NCBI GenBank assembly: GCA_017744365.1
Contig: JAGIBL010000002.1
Span: forward strand, 186,001-250,000
DNA length: 64,000 bases
Reading direction: 5' to 3'
Origin: Nocardioidaceae bacterium
GTDB taxonomy: Bacteria > Actinomycetota > Actinomycetes > Propionibacteriales > Nocardioidaceae
The notes beneath the pieces were generated by a model. That model ran no database searches. It saw only the letters and a list, made by a program, of their open reading frames with translations, and had not been told where the DNA came from. The position numbers were made by a program, and so were the translations under genes. Every line of letters starts with the position of its first letter. Position 1 is the first letter of the stretch. Shown here piece by piece: positions 53,354 to 61,590 of the stretch.

Positions 53354-54475
53354 TCAGGACAGCGGGGTCGCCCAGGCGTCGTAGGCGTAGACCCAGTCGG
53401 CGTCCGCGGAGGTCTTCAGCCAGGTGTTGTCCCGCGAGCCCAGCTGCACCTTGCTGGCCCGCGGCAGCCGGGCCGCCTCGTAGGCCTTGAGCGCCTGGGT
53501 CACGTCCTGGTGCTCGGCCAGCGCGCGGGCCAGCACCACCGCGTCCTCGATGGACATCGCGGCTCCCTGCGCCATGAACGGCATCATCGGGTGCGCCGCG
53601 TCGCCGAGCAGGGTGGCGCTGCCGACCGACCAGTGCGGCAGCGGGTCGCGCACGTAGAGCGCCGACTTGAGCACGCTGTCGCAGGCGTCGAGCAGGGCCC
53701 GTGCCTCCGGGTGGAAGTGCGCGTACATCGCGCGCAGCTCCTCGACGTCGCCGGGCGTGGTCCAGGACTCCTCGGTCCAGCTGTCCTGCGGCGTGGTGGC
53801 GAAGATGAACGTGTCCCGCCCGCGGTTGAGCGGGAACGTGACGATCTGGGTCTCCGGGTCCGGGCCCCACCACTTGGTGAACGCCTCCAGGTTGGGCACG
53901 TCCACGCGCTCGGTCGGCACCACCGCGCGGTAGGCGACGACGCCGGTGAAGACCGGGTGCTCCTGGCCGAAGAGCGCGGTCCGCACCCCGGAGTGGATGC
54001 CGTCCGCGCCGATGGCGACGTCGACCTCGATGTCGGCGCCGTTCGCGAACCGCAGCTGCACCCCGGCGCCCGGCCGCTGGCGCAGGCCGACCAGCCGGTG
54101 GTCGAGGCGGACCGCCGTCGCGGGCAGCGCCGCCTCCAGCGCGGAGAGCAGGTCCGCGCGGTGGATGGTCAGCTGCGGTGCGCCGTACCGGTTCTCCGCG
54201 GCGTCGCTCATCTCCAGCCGCGAAGTCTCCTCGCCGGTGTCCCACGTCCTGCTGATCCGGTACGTCGGACGCGCGGCCGACTCGCGGATCACCGCGCCGA
54301 CGCCGAGCTCGTCCAGCGCGTGCACCGAGTTGGGGGTCAGGTTGATGTCCGCACCGACCCGGCCGAACTCCGGTGCCTTCTCGTAGACGGTGACCTCGCG
54401 ACCGAGGTGCCGCAGCGCGATCGCGGCGGTGAGCCCGCCGATGCCGCCGCCGACGATGCCGATCTGGTTGCCCAT
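53354..54475 (-). CDS. FAD-dependent aromatic hydroxylase (NicC / 3-hydroxybenzoate 6-hydroxylase-like), copy 1
   Basis: A 373-residue flavoprotein monooxygenase. The FAD motif is 'IGIVGGGIGGLTAAIALRHLG', the 'DG' motif is 'VAIGADGIHSGVRTALFG' and the second FAD motif is 'ATLLGDAAHPMMPFMAQGAAMSIEDAVVLARAL'. The region 'FTKWWGPDPETQIVTFPLNRGRDTF' and the tail 'WVYAYDAW' recall 6-hydroxynicotinate 3-monooxygenase and related ring hydroxylases. It adds one OH to an aromatic or pyridine ring with NAD(P)H and O2. It is 21 bp after the aldehyde dehydrogenase gene, last in the operon, and a paralogue lies at 62129-63271. Confidence 0.88.
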   Translation of the reverse strand: MGNQIGIVGGGIGGLTAAIALRHLGREVTVYEKAPEFGRVGADINLTPNSVHALDELGVGAVIRESAARPTYRISRTWDTGEETSRLEMSDAAENRYGAPQLTIHRADLLSALEAALPATAVRLDHRLVGLRQRPGAGVQLRFANGADIEVDVAIGADGIHSGVRTALFGQEHPVFTGVVAYRAVVPTERVDVPNLEAFTKWWGPDPETQIVTFPLNRGRDTFIFATTPQDSWTEESWTTPGDVEELRAMYAHFHPEARALLDACDSVLKSALYVRDPLPHWSVGSATLLGDAAHPMMPFMAQGAAMSIEDAVVLARALAEHQDVTQALKAYEAARLPRASKVQLGSRDNTWLKTSADADWVYAYDAWATPLS

Positions 54476-54496
54476 TTGCTCCTCCGTCTTCCCTGC

Positions 54497-56008
54497 TCAG
54501 TCTGCCCAGGCGATCGGGCCGCCGGTGCCGAGGTAGATGCTCTTCTGCCGCTGGTAGGCGCGCACCGCGCGCAGGCCCTTCTCGCGCGAGGCCCCGCTGT
54601 CCTTCATGCCGCCGAACGGCGTCGCGATGGAGAGTTGCTTGTAGGTGTTGATCCAGACGGTGCCGGCCTCGATCGCCCGCGCCAGCCGCCACGCCCGTGG
54701 GAAGTCCCGGGTCCAGATGCCGCAGGCCAGGCCGTAGACGGTGTCGTTCGCGGCGGCGACGAGCTCGTCGTCGTCGCGGAAGCGCAGCGCCACCAGCACC
54801 GGGCCGAAGATCTCCTCGCGCAGCACCCGGGCGTTCGCGGGCACACCGTCCAGCACCGTCGGGCGCAGGTAGCTGCCGGCCGCGAGCGCCGGGTCGTCGG
54901 GCCTGCCGCCGCCGGCACGCAGGGTGCCGCCGGCCTCGAGCCCGTTGACGATGTAGTCCTCGACCGACGCGCGGTGCCCGGCGGTGATGAGCGGACCCAG
55001 CTGGGTGCCCTCGGCGAGCGGGTGACCCACGCGCAGCCGCTCGGTGCGCTCGGCGAGACGGGCGAGGAACTCGTCGTACACCGCGTCGTGCACGAACAGC
55101 CGCGAGCCGGCGATGCAGGACTGCCCCTGGGAGCTGAAGATGCCGAAGAGGACGCCGTTGACGGCGACGTCGAGGTCGGCGTCGGGCAGCACGATCGTCG
55201 GCGACTTGCCGCCGAGCTCGAGCGAGGTGGTCTTGAGCAGCCTGGCCGCGGTCGCGGCCAGCGTCCGGCCGGTGTCGGTGCCGCCGGTGAAGGACAGGTG
55301 CCCGACACCGGGGTGCTCGACGATCGCCTGGCCGACGGTGCTACCCGGTCCGGGGAGCACGCTGACCAGGCCTGCCGGGAAGCCGGCCTCGAGCAGGATC
55401 GCGCCGAGCTCGAGGGCGAGCATCGGCGTCCAGGCGGCGGGCTTGAGCACCACCGCGTTGCCGGCCGCCAGGGCCGGGGCCACCTTCTGCGCGTCCGAGG
55501 CGATCGGGCTGTTCCACGGGGTGATCGCGCCGACCACCCCGATGGGCTCGTGCACCGAGAAGGTCAGGTACTCACCGCGCGAGGGCGGCATCGCGTCCTC
55601 CTGGCTCTCCAGCACCGCGGCGACGTACCGGAAGGTGCCGGCCGCGCTGGCCACCAGGGCGCGCGTCTCGGCCAGCGGCTTGCCGTTGTCCTGGCTCTGC
55701 AGCAGCGCCAGCCGCTCGGCCTGGCTCTCGATCAGCTCGGCGGTCCGGTGCAGCAGCCGGGCCCGGACGTGCGGCAGCATCGAGCGCCAGGCCCGGTCGG
55801 CGGCGGCCTCGGTCCCGCGTCGTACGGCGGTCTCCACGTCGGCCACCCCGGCGGCGGCCAGCGTCGCGACCACCGAGCCGTCGGCCGGGTTCGTCGAGGT
55901 GAGCACGGTGCCGGAGCCCTCGACCCAGCGGCCACCGGCGAGGATCTTGCCGGCCGGCGCCAGCCGGGGCAGGTCGGGCGCGACCGGGGTGGGGGCGAGG
56001 TCGGTCAT
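54497..56008 (-). CDS. Aldehyde dehydrogenase (NAD(P)-dependent)
   Basis: A 503-residue ALDH. 'PWNSPIASDAQKVAPALAAGNAVVLKPAAWTP' is the cofactor region, the general-base Glu is in 'TTSLELGGKSPTIV' and the nucleophilic Cys is in 'SSQGQSCIAGSRLFV'. The C-terminus has 'TVWINTYKQLSIATPFGGMKDSGASREKG'. It should oxidise an aldehyde made by the decarboxylase encoded upstream (ATGA overlap), as in mandelate-type pathways. The natural aldehyde is unknown. Confidence 0.93.
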   Translation of the reverse strand: MTDLAPTPVAPDLPRLAPAGKILAGGRWVEGSGTVLTSTNPADGSVVATLAAAGVADVETAVRRGTEAAADRAWRSMLPHVRARLLHRTAELIESQAERLALLQSQDNGKPLAETRALVASAAGTFRYVAAVLESQEDAMPPSRGEYLTFSVHEPIGVVGAITPWNSPIASDAQKVAPALAAGNAVVLKPAAWTPMLALELGAILLEAGFPAGLVSVLPGPGSTVGQAIVEHPGVGHLSFTGGTDTGRTLAATAARLLKTTSLELGGKSPTIVLPDADLDVAVNGVLFGIFSSQGQSCIAGSRLFVHDAVYDEFLARLAERTERLRVGHPLAEGTQLGPLITAGHRASVEDYIVNGLEAGGTLRAGGGRPDDPALAAGSYLRPTVLDGVPANARVLREEIFGPVLVALRFRDDDELVAAANDTVYGLACGIWTRDFPRAWRLARAIEAGTVWINTYKQLSIATPFGGMKDSGASREKGLRAVRAYQRQKSIYLGTGGPIAWAD

Positions 56009-57642
56009 CGGGACGCTCCTGGGACGTGGACGGGTGGGGTGAACGGCTGCGGCATCGGCGGGTACGACGCCAGGTCGACCTCGACGAAGACCGGGCCACG
56101 GTGCTCGACAGCCTTGGCCAGGGCGACCGCGACCGAGCCGGGATCGCTGATCGACAGGTACGGCAGCCCGAGCGAGCGGCAGACCAGCGCGTAGTCCGGC
56201 GTGGTCAGGTCGACCCCGGATCGCCTGTGCCCGTGGGCCTCCTGCATGTTGCGGAGCACCCCGTAGCCGCCGTCGTTGAAGCAGAGCACCACCAGCCAGG
56301 GAGCCTCCTGTGCCAGCGTCATCAGCTCGCCGAGGTGCACCGCGAGACCGCCGTCGCCGACCAGGCACAGGGTCGGTGCGTCCGGGCGGGCAAGTGCGGC
56401 ACCGAGTGCCATGCCGAGCCCCTGGCCGATGCCACCGCCGCGCGGGAAGACGTTGTCGCGCGGGTCGTAGACCTCCAGCAGCCGGTTGCCCCACGAGCTG
56501 GACGCGATGGTCACGTCCCGGGCGATCACCGCGTCCGCGGGGAGCACCTTACGCAGCGCGTCGGCGAAGGCGGCGTGCTCGCCGAGGGCGGCGCGCTGGC
56601 CCTCCCGGACCTGGACGCGGGTGCCGCGAACGCGCTCGGCCCAGCCGGGATCGACAGCGACATCGCCATCGCCGAGCTCGTCGAGCAGTGCCTCCAGGAA
56701 CGCCGCGCAGTCCGCGACCACGCCGGTGCTCGCCGGGTACACCCGCCCGAGCGCGGCCGGGGCCAGGTCCACCTGGACGTGCGTGGCGGGAACGGCGAGC
56801 GCGTAGTCGCCGGTCTCGTTGGAGCGGAAGTGGGTGCCGAGGGAGAGCAGCAGGTCCGCCTCGGCGAGCAGCGCGCGGCCGGCCGGCGCGGTGGCGTAGT
56901 TGCCGATGCACAGCGGGTGGTCCTCGCGGACCGCACCCCGCCCCGAGTTGCTGGTGAACAGCGCCGCGCCGAGCAGGTCGACCAGGCGGGTCAGCGCCGG
57001 ACCCGACCGGGCCGCGCCACCACCGGCCCAGATCGCCGGTCGCCGCGCGGCGGTCAGCAGCCGGGCGACCTCGGCGACGTCCGGGACTGCCACCGGAGCG
57101 GGGTCGGGAGGTTGAGGCAGGCCCGGCACGTGCTCGGCGTACTGCAAGTCGATCGGCCACTCCACCGAGACCGGCCCGCCGGGTGCGGTCAGCGCGGTCC
57201 GGGCGGCGGCGTCCAGCAGCGCGCCGGTGCCCTCGGTGCCCTCGACGGTGACGGCCGCCTTCGAGACCGCGGTCAGCATGCCGAGCTGGTCCTTGGTCTC
57301 GTGGATGAAGCCGCGGCCGCTGCCCAGGTAGGGGGTGTCGACCTGACCGGTCACGTGCAGCACCGCGGTCCCGGAGCTCAGCGACTCGACCAGCGAGCCG
57401 GCCGCGTTGCCGGCGCCGGTGCCGGTGCTGGTCAGCGCGCAGCCGAGCCCGCCGCGGGCCCGTCCGTAGCCGTCGGCGGCGTTGACCGCGGTGGCCTCGT
57501 GCCGCACCGGGACGAAGCGCAGGTCGCGGTCGACCGCGTCGACCAGCGGCAGGTTGTGCACGCTGACCACGCCGAAGACGGTGTCGACGCCGTGCCGCCG
57601 GAGCACCTCGACGAGGACGTCACCGCCGTTGCGAGCAGACAT
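56005..57642 (-). CDS. ThDP-dependent 2-oxoacid decarboxylase/ligase (benzoylformate decarboxylase or acetolactate synthase-like)
   Basis: A 545-residue three-domain ThDP enzyme. The N-terminal PYR domain has the activating Glu in 'VPVRHEATAVNAADGYGRA', the middle domain is at about 185-320, and the C-terminal PP domain has the cofactor motif 'GDGGLAVHLGELMTLAQEAPWLVVLCFNDGGYG'. Family members decarboxylate 2-oxoacids or join two carbonyls. Coupling to an aldehyde dehydrogenase favours decarboxylation to an aldehyde. The catalytic His pair of classical benzoylformate decarboxylase is not obvious here, so the exact reaction is open. Confidence 0.88.
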   Translation of the reverse strand: MSARNGGDVLVEVLRRHGVDTVFGVVSVHNLPLVDAVDRDLRFVPVRHEATAVNAADGYGRARGGLGCALTSTGTGAGNAAGSLVESLSSGTAVLHVTGQVDTPYLGSGRGFIHETKDQLGMLTAVSKAAVTVEGTEGTGALLDAAARTALTAPGGPVSVEWPIDLQYAEHVPGLPQPPDPAPVAVPDVAEVARLLTAARRPAIWAGGGAARSGPALTRLVDLLGAALFTSNSGRGAVREDHPLCIGNYATAPAGRALLAEADLLLSLGTHFRSNETGDYALAVPATHVQVDLAPAALGRVYPASTGVVADCAAFLEALLDELGDGDVAVDPGWAERVRGTRVQVREGQRAALGEHAAFADALRKVLPADAVIARDVTIASSSWGNRLLEVYDPRDNVFPRGGGIGQGLGMALGAALARPDAPTLCLVGDGGLAVHLGELMTLAQEAPWLVVLCFNDGGYGVLRNMQEAHGHRRSGVDLTTPDYALVCRSLGLPYLSISDPGSVAVALAKAVEHRGPVFVEVDLASYPPMPQPFTPPVHVPGASR

Positions 57643-57653
57643 GGGCCTCCCCC

Positions 57654-58442
57654 TCAGAAGATGCCGCGGGCCACGCCGCCGCAGACGTCGAGCGCCGCGC
57701 CGGTCACGTACGACGACCGCGGCGAGAGCAGGAACGCGATGGCGTGCGCGACCTCGTCGGCATGGCCGAAGCGGCCCAGCGCGATCCCCCGGTCCGCGGC
57801 GATCTGCCGCTCCCAGGTGGCGAAGTCCTCCTCGGTCCCCGACGACTCGTAGCGCCGCCGCCACTGGCCGGTGTCGACCAGGCCGAGGCAGACCGAGTTC
57901 ACCCGCACGCCGCGGCCGGCGTACTCCACCGACATCGACTTGGTCAGGTTGAGCAGCCCGGCACGGGCCGCCGAGGTGGTCACGAGTCGCGTCTCCGGCT
58001 GCTTGGCGAGCACCGCGTTGACGGTGACGACCGAGGCCACCGGGGAATGCTCCAGCAGCCGCAGCGCCGGCTGGACCACGTTGAGGACGCTGCTGAACTT
58101 CAGGTCGAGCTCGTCGCGGAAGTCCTCCAGGCCGACCTTGTCGAGACCGGCCATCCGGGACTGCCCGGCGTTGTTGACCACCCCGTCCAGGCCGCCGAAG
58201 GCGCGCTCGGCGTCGGCGACCAGGGCGGCCATCGCGTCGGGGTCGCGGACGTCGGCCGGTACCGCGACGACCCGCCCGGACGGGGCGCTCCAGCGGGCCA
58301 CCGCGGCGGCGAGCACGTCGGGCCGGCGCGCGCAGGTGACCACGTTGGCGCCCTCGGCGAGCAGCAGCGCGATGGTCGCGTCGCCGATCCCCGAGCTGCC
58401 GCCGGTGACGAGGTAGGTGCGGTCGTGAAGCAGCAGGTCCAC
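57654..58442 (-). CDS. SDR family oxidoreductase lacking the usual Tyr-x3-Lys
   Basis: A 262-residue Rossmann protein. The cofactor motif is 'YLVTGGSSGIGDATIALLLAEGANVV', with 'VPADVRDPDAM' and 'GVVNNAGQSRMAGL'. In place of the catalytic YxxxK the sequence is 'RLVTTSAARAGLLNLTKSMSVEYAGRGVRVNSVCLGLV', where Thr and Arg stand at the Tyr and Lys positions. The C-terminus is 'GAALDVCGGVARGIF'. I recognise this as a subgroup common in actinobacterial aromatic clusters. Activity as a normal dehydrogenase is doubtful. The GTG at 58442 follows the cupin gene by 4 bp; an ATG at 58466 would overlap it. Confidence 0.82.
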   Translation of the reverse strand: MDLLLHDRTYLVTGGSSGIGDATIALLLAEGANVVTCARRPDVLAAAVARWSAPSGRVVAVPADVRDPDAMAALVADAERAFGGLDGVVNNAGQSRMAGLDKVGLEDFRDELDLKFSSVLNVVQPALRLLEHSPVASVVTVNAVLAKQPETRLVTTSAARAGLLNLTKSMSVEYAGRGVRVNSVCLGLVDTGQWRRRYESSGTEEDFATWERQIAADRGIALGRFGHADEVAHAIAFLLSPRSSYVTGAALDVCGGVARGIF

Positions 58443-58446
58443 GGGC

Positions 58447-58953
58447 TCAGTCCCGGGTGACGCCATGCATGGCCGACGTCTCGGGGTACGTCGGGACCTG
58501 CGGCTTCTGGGCGCCGATGATCACGCAGAAGAGTGCGTCGGTGTCGCCGTTGTTCTTCAGGCTGCGCGGGACCCCGGCCGGCACGACGATCATGTCGCGG
58601 TAGCCCAGGGTGCGCTTCTCGACGTGGCCGTCGCGGTGGATGCCGACCTCGACCTCGCCCTCGAGGACGAAGAAGGCCTCCTCGGCGTCGTGGTGGGTGT
58701 GCTCGGGACCCTCGGCACCGGCGGGCAGCAGCATGTTGGAGAAGGTGAAGCCGCGCGAGGCGATGGTGCGGGTGTCGTTCTCGTGGTTGCCGGTCGCGCC
58801 GGAGCCGACGTACCGGATCTGCGCGCGCCGGAACTGGTCGCCAGCCTTGGCCTGGAAGCCGAGGGTGTCCCAGTCCTCGAGGCGGGTGGCCTTGGTGAGG
58901 ATGAGGGAGTCGGCGAACGCGGCCAGGTCGGCGTCCTCGTACTGCAGGGTCAT
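58447..58953 (-). CDS. Cupin-domain protein (possible ring-cleaving dioxygenase or isomerase)
   Basis: A 168-residue single cupin. Motif 1 is 'GPEHTHHDAEEAFFVLEGEVEVG' with two or three His and a Glu as metal ligands. Motif 2 is 'IVVPAGVPRSLKNNGDTDALF', where the usual second His is replaced by Arg or Ser. Small cupins in such clusters include dioxygenases and isomerases, and I cannot choose between them. It overlaps the hydrolase gene by 4 nt. Confidence 0.8.
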   Translation of the reverse strand: MTLQYEDADLAAFADSLILTKATRLEDWDTLGFQAKAGDQFRRAQIRYVGSGATGNHENDTRTIASRGFTFSNMLLPAGAEGPEHTHHDAEEAFFVLEGEVEVGIHRDGHVEKRTLGYRDMIVVPAGVPRSLKNNGDTDALFCVIIGAQKPQVPTYPETSAMHGVTRD

Positions 58954-59735
58954 CTGTGGTTCCTTTCCTTGGGTTCGGTCATGGCGGTGATCCGGCGCAG
59001 CCAGCGGTTGACCAGCTCGGGCCGCTCCTGGTTGGCCAGGTGGCCGGCGCCGGGCACGGTGACCAGCGCGGCGTCGTCGATCCCGGCCGCGATCTCGCGG
59101 GCCCGCTCGGGTCCGGTGACGGTGTCCTCGGCGCCGGCGAGCACGAAGGTCGGCGCGGTGATCCGGCTCAGGTCCTTGGTGAGGTCGGTGGTGGCCATCG
59201 CCTCGGCGGCGTAGCGGTAGCCGCGCAGCCGGAGCGAGCCGGCCATCGTCGCGACCGCGGTGCGGACCAGGTCCTCGGAGGCCGCGGGCGAGAGCAGCCG
59301 CGGCGCTCGCTCCTCGGCGAAGGCGGCGGTGCCGAGGCGTTCCAGGTCGGCCACCCGCGCCCGCATCCGCGCGGCCGAGGCGGCGTCCACCCCGGAGCCG
59401 AGGCTGGCGCCGATCACCGTGAGGCTGCGCACCAGGTCGGGCCGGGTCGCGGCCAGCCGGAGTGCGATCACCCCGCCCCAGGAGACGCCGACCACGTGGG
59501 TCGGGCCGTCGAGCACCGAGGTGAGCAGCCAGGTCGCCTCGGCGACGTACCCGTCCAGGCCGGGCTCGGCCTCGGGGTCGGGCGAGCCGGCGTACCCGGG
59601 CGCGTTCCAGGCGACCAGGCGCAGCTCGCCGGCGAGGGCGTCCAGCTGCGGCAGGAACGAGGCCGAGGAGGAGCCGATCCCGTGCAGCAGCAGCATCCCC
59701 GGGCCGGTGCCGGCGGTGCGGAAGGAGACGGGCAC
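58950..59735 (-). CDS. Alpha/beta hydrolase (meta-cleavage-product or enol-lactone hydrolase-like)
   Basis: A 261-residue serine hydrolase with a GTG start directly after the preceding stop codon. The oxyanion segment is 'LLLHGIGSSSASF', the nucleophile is Ser in 'VVGVSWGGVIALRLA', the Asp is in 'FVLAGAEDTVTGPERA' and the His in 'VPGAGHLANQERPELVNRWL'. This layout is usual for ring-fission product hydrolases (BphD/PcaD types). With the extradiol-type dioxygenase in the same operon it probably hydrolyses the opened ring. Confidence 0.88.
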   Translation of the reverse strand: MPVSFRTAGTGPGMLLLHGIGSSSASFLPQLDALAGELRLVAWNAPGYAGSPDPEAEPGLDGYVAEATWLLTSVLDGPTHVVGVSWGGVIALRLAATRPDLVRSLTVIGASLGSGVDAASAARMRARVADLERLGTAAFAEERAPRLLSPAASEDLVRTAVATMAGSLRLRGYRYAAEAMATTDLTKDLSRITAPTFVLAGAEDTVTGPERAREIAAGIDDAALVTVPGAGHLANQERPELVNRWLRRITAMTEPKERNHR

Positions 59736-60533
59736 TCAGACCACTCCGGCCGGTCGTCCGGCGAGGACGGCGAGCGTCCGGAGCACGGCGTGCGGGACGA
59801 CCCCGCTCGTGCGCGGGTTCTCCGCCGAGGGCAGGTTCTCGATGTCGAAGCGGTAGGAGCCGCAGGGCCCGTCGGCCTCGATGTGGTGACGGGTGCGGGT
59901 CGCGGCCGGGTCACCGAGCAGCCGTACGGCGACCAGGTCGATGTCCCCGACCGCCCAGCCGAGGGTGACCACCAGGTTGAGGGAGCGCGGGAACAGCCGG
60001 GTGGCCTCGCGACCGCCCCCGGCGAAGACCTGCACGCATTGGTCGCCGGCGGCCAGCCGGGCACTGGTCTCCGCGTCCATCCACGGCTGCACCAGCGTCG
60101 TGGGCAGCTTGGTGGTGGTCAGCTCGACGCGGGTGAACGGGGCCTGCGCGGCGGCGGCGGAGAGGATGTCGAGCCCGCCGGCGGCACCGGAGGTGAGCAG
60201 GAACCGGCCGGGCCCGGCGGCCGCCAGGGCCGCCTCGGTCCCGGCGTCGGCGAGGGCACCCACCGAGGTGATGACCAGGTCGATGCCGCGCGCGAGGATG
60301 CCGGCCGCGTGCTTCGCGACCACGTCCTGGCTGGCGCACTCGACGACAAGGTCGGCCAGGTCGAGGGCCTCGGTGAGCGGGAGCTGCGGGACGCCCAGGT
60401 CCGGCAGCGGCTGGTCGTCGACGATCGCCACCGGGCGCACGCCGGGGATCCGGCCGGCCCGCAGCGCCTCGACCACGGTCCGCCCGATCGCGCCGCCGCC
60501 GATCACGACGGCCCGGACCTCGGCCGGGATCAC
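59736..60533 (-). CDS. L-aspartate dehydrogenase (NadX)-like NAD(P)-dependent protein
   Basis: A 265-residue protein of the aspartate dehydrogenase family. The Rossmann motif is 'AVVIGGGAIGRTVVEALRAG', followed by 'LVVECASQDVVAKHAAGILARGIDLVITSVGALAD', 'LLTSGAAGGLDILSAAA' and the C-terminal 'ENPRTSGVVPHAVLRTLAVLAG'. NadX makes iminoaspartate for NAD synthesis, but no nadA/nadC is near. In this operon an imine or amino-acid redox step in ring degradation is more likely. The GTG overlaps the dioxygenase stop (GTGA). Confidence 0.83.
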   Translation of the reverse strand: MIPAEVRAVVIGGGAIGRTVVEALRAGRIPGVRPVAIVDDQPLPDLGVPQLPLTEALDLADLVVECASQDVVAKHAAGILARGIDLVITSVGALADAGTEAALAAAGPGRFLLTSGAAGGLDILSAAAAQAPFTRVELTTTKLPTTLVQPWMDAETSARLAAGDQCVQVFAGGGREATRLFPRSLNLVVTLGWAVGDIDLVAVRLLGDPAATRTRHHIEADGPCGSYRFDIENLPSAENPRTSGVVPHAVLRTLAVLAGRPAGVV

Positions 60534-61483
60534 GAGATCACCCCGAGGCGGTCGCCGTGCTCGAGGGCGCCGTGCTCGAGCGCGCCGCGGTCCTCGACGC
60601 CGGCCATGTGCTCGCGCACCTGGCGCGACGGCGGCCCCGCGGTCCCCCACAGGTCGGAGAGCTCGGGCACCCGGCGCCAGACCCGGCACAGCCACTGGTC
60701 CTCGACGACCTGCGCGACGTCGGAGGTGTACTCGCAGACGAGCCCTGCCGGGTCGGCGAAGTAGCCGAAGGTGTTGTTGCCCGGGCCGTGCCGGCCGGGT
60801 CCCCACAGCGGCAGCACGCCGTGGCGCTGGAGCGAGCCGATGCCGCGCATGAAGTGATCGATCGAGGTCATCTCGTAGGCGACGTGGTTGACCGAGGTCC
60901 AGGCGGCCTGGTTGAAGGCGATGCTGTGGTGGTCGGTGTTGCAGCGCAGGAAGGCCATCTGGTGCTCGGACCAGTCCGAGACGCGCATGCCGAGGACCTC
61001 GGTGTAGAAGGCGACGGCGCGGTCGATGTCGACGGTGTTGAGGACCACGTGGGTGACCCCGACGGGCCGTGGCAGGTCCCGGCTCATCGGGGTCACCGCG
61101 TGGGTGTCGCTGGACAGCTCGATGCGCCGGCCCTCGGGGTCGACGAGCTCGAGACCGTAACCGGCGGCAGGGTCCTCCAGCGGGCCGGGCTCCCGCAGCA
61201 GCGGCACGCCGCGGGCGACCAGCCGGCGGGCGGCCTCGTCGACCTCGGCCGGCGTGCGGACCGCGAAGCTGATCCGGCCCAGCGCGTTGCGCTCGGACTG
61301 GGAGAGCTGGAGCACGTGGTGGTTCGGCCCGGTACCGCGCAGCCAGGCCTCGCCGCGGTCGCGCTCGACCACGGACAGCCCCCAGACCTCGCCGTAGAAG
61401 TCGGTGCAGGTGGCCACGTCCGGCACCCGCAGCTGCACCGACCTCAGCGAGTGCAGGCGGACCACCGGCGGCTGCTGCTCCAT
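60530..61483 (-). CDS. Extradiol-type VOC dioxygenase (catechol 2,3-dioxygenase-like)
   Basis: A 317-residue two-module VOC protein. The first module is at about 10-125 and the catalytic second module at about 140-265. The 2-His-1-carboxylate iron ligands are visible as His in 'GVTHVVLNTVDIDRAVAFYTEVLG', His in 'SVNHVAYEMTSID' and Glu in 'GLVCEYTSDV'. It opens a dihydroxylated ring next to the hydroxyls. It is the first gene of the operon, with GGAGG 8 nt before the ATG and a clear promoter at 61516-61544. The C-terminal 40 residues carry a short repeat ('EHGALEHG'). Confidence 0.9.
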   Translation of the reverse strand: MEQQPPVVRLHSLRSVQLRVPDVATCTDFYGEVWGLSVVERDRGEAWLRGTGPNHHVLQLSQSERNALGRISFAVRTPAEVDEAARRLVARGVPLLREPGPLEDPAAGYGLELVDPEGRRIELSSDTHAVTPMSRDLPRPVGVTHVVLNTVDIDRAVAFYTEVLGMRVSDWSEHQMAFLRCNTDHHSIAFNQAAWTSVNHVAYEMTSIDHFMRGIGSLQRHGVLPLWGPGRHGPGNNTFGYFADPAGLVCEYTSDVAQVVEDQWLCRVWRRVPELSDLWGTAGPPSRQVREHMAGVEDRGALEHGALEHGDRLGVIS

Positions 61484-61510
61484 CACACTCCTCCTCAAGT
61501 TCTTCAGTAC

Positions 61511-61546
61511 TTAATCTTTAAGGGCTTATCTACTTAGTGTCAAGTC
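61511..61546. promoter_or_regulatory. Candidate MarR operators in an A/T-rich divergent region
   Basis: Two inverted repeats lie side by side: CTTAA-TCT-TTAAG (61511-61523) and ACTT-AGTGTC-AAGT (61533-61546). They coincide with the -10 and -35 elements of the dioxygenase operon promoter and lie 45-80 bp before the MarR start. The stretch is strikingly A/T-rich against the very GC-rich background. Confidence 0.55.
61516..61544 (-). promoter_or_regulatory. Promoter of the aromatic degradation operon
   Basis: On the minus strand a perfect TTGACA (-35, 61539-61544) is followed after 17 bp by TAAAGA (-10, 61516-61521). Transcription would start near 61508, about 25 bp before the VOC dioxygenase ATG. 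Both hexamers are covered by the inverted repeats noted for MarR. Confidence 0.55.
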
Positions 61547-61590
61547 TGTTTGGTGGAAGAGAAGCCCCGGGCACCGCTACCATCGCGGCG

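Noticed and set aside
61537-61590. N-terminal extension of the MarR protein from a GTG at 61537
   Set aside because: It would place the operator and promoter inside the coding region, and the extra residues do not resemble MarR.
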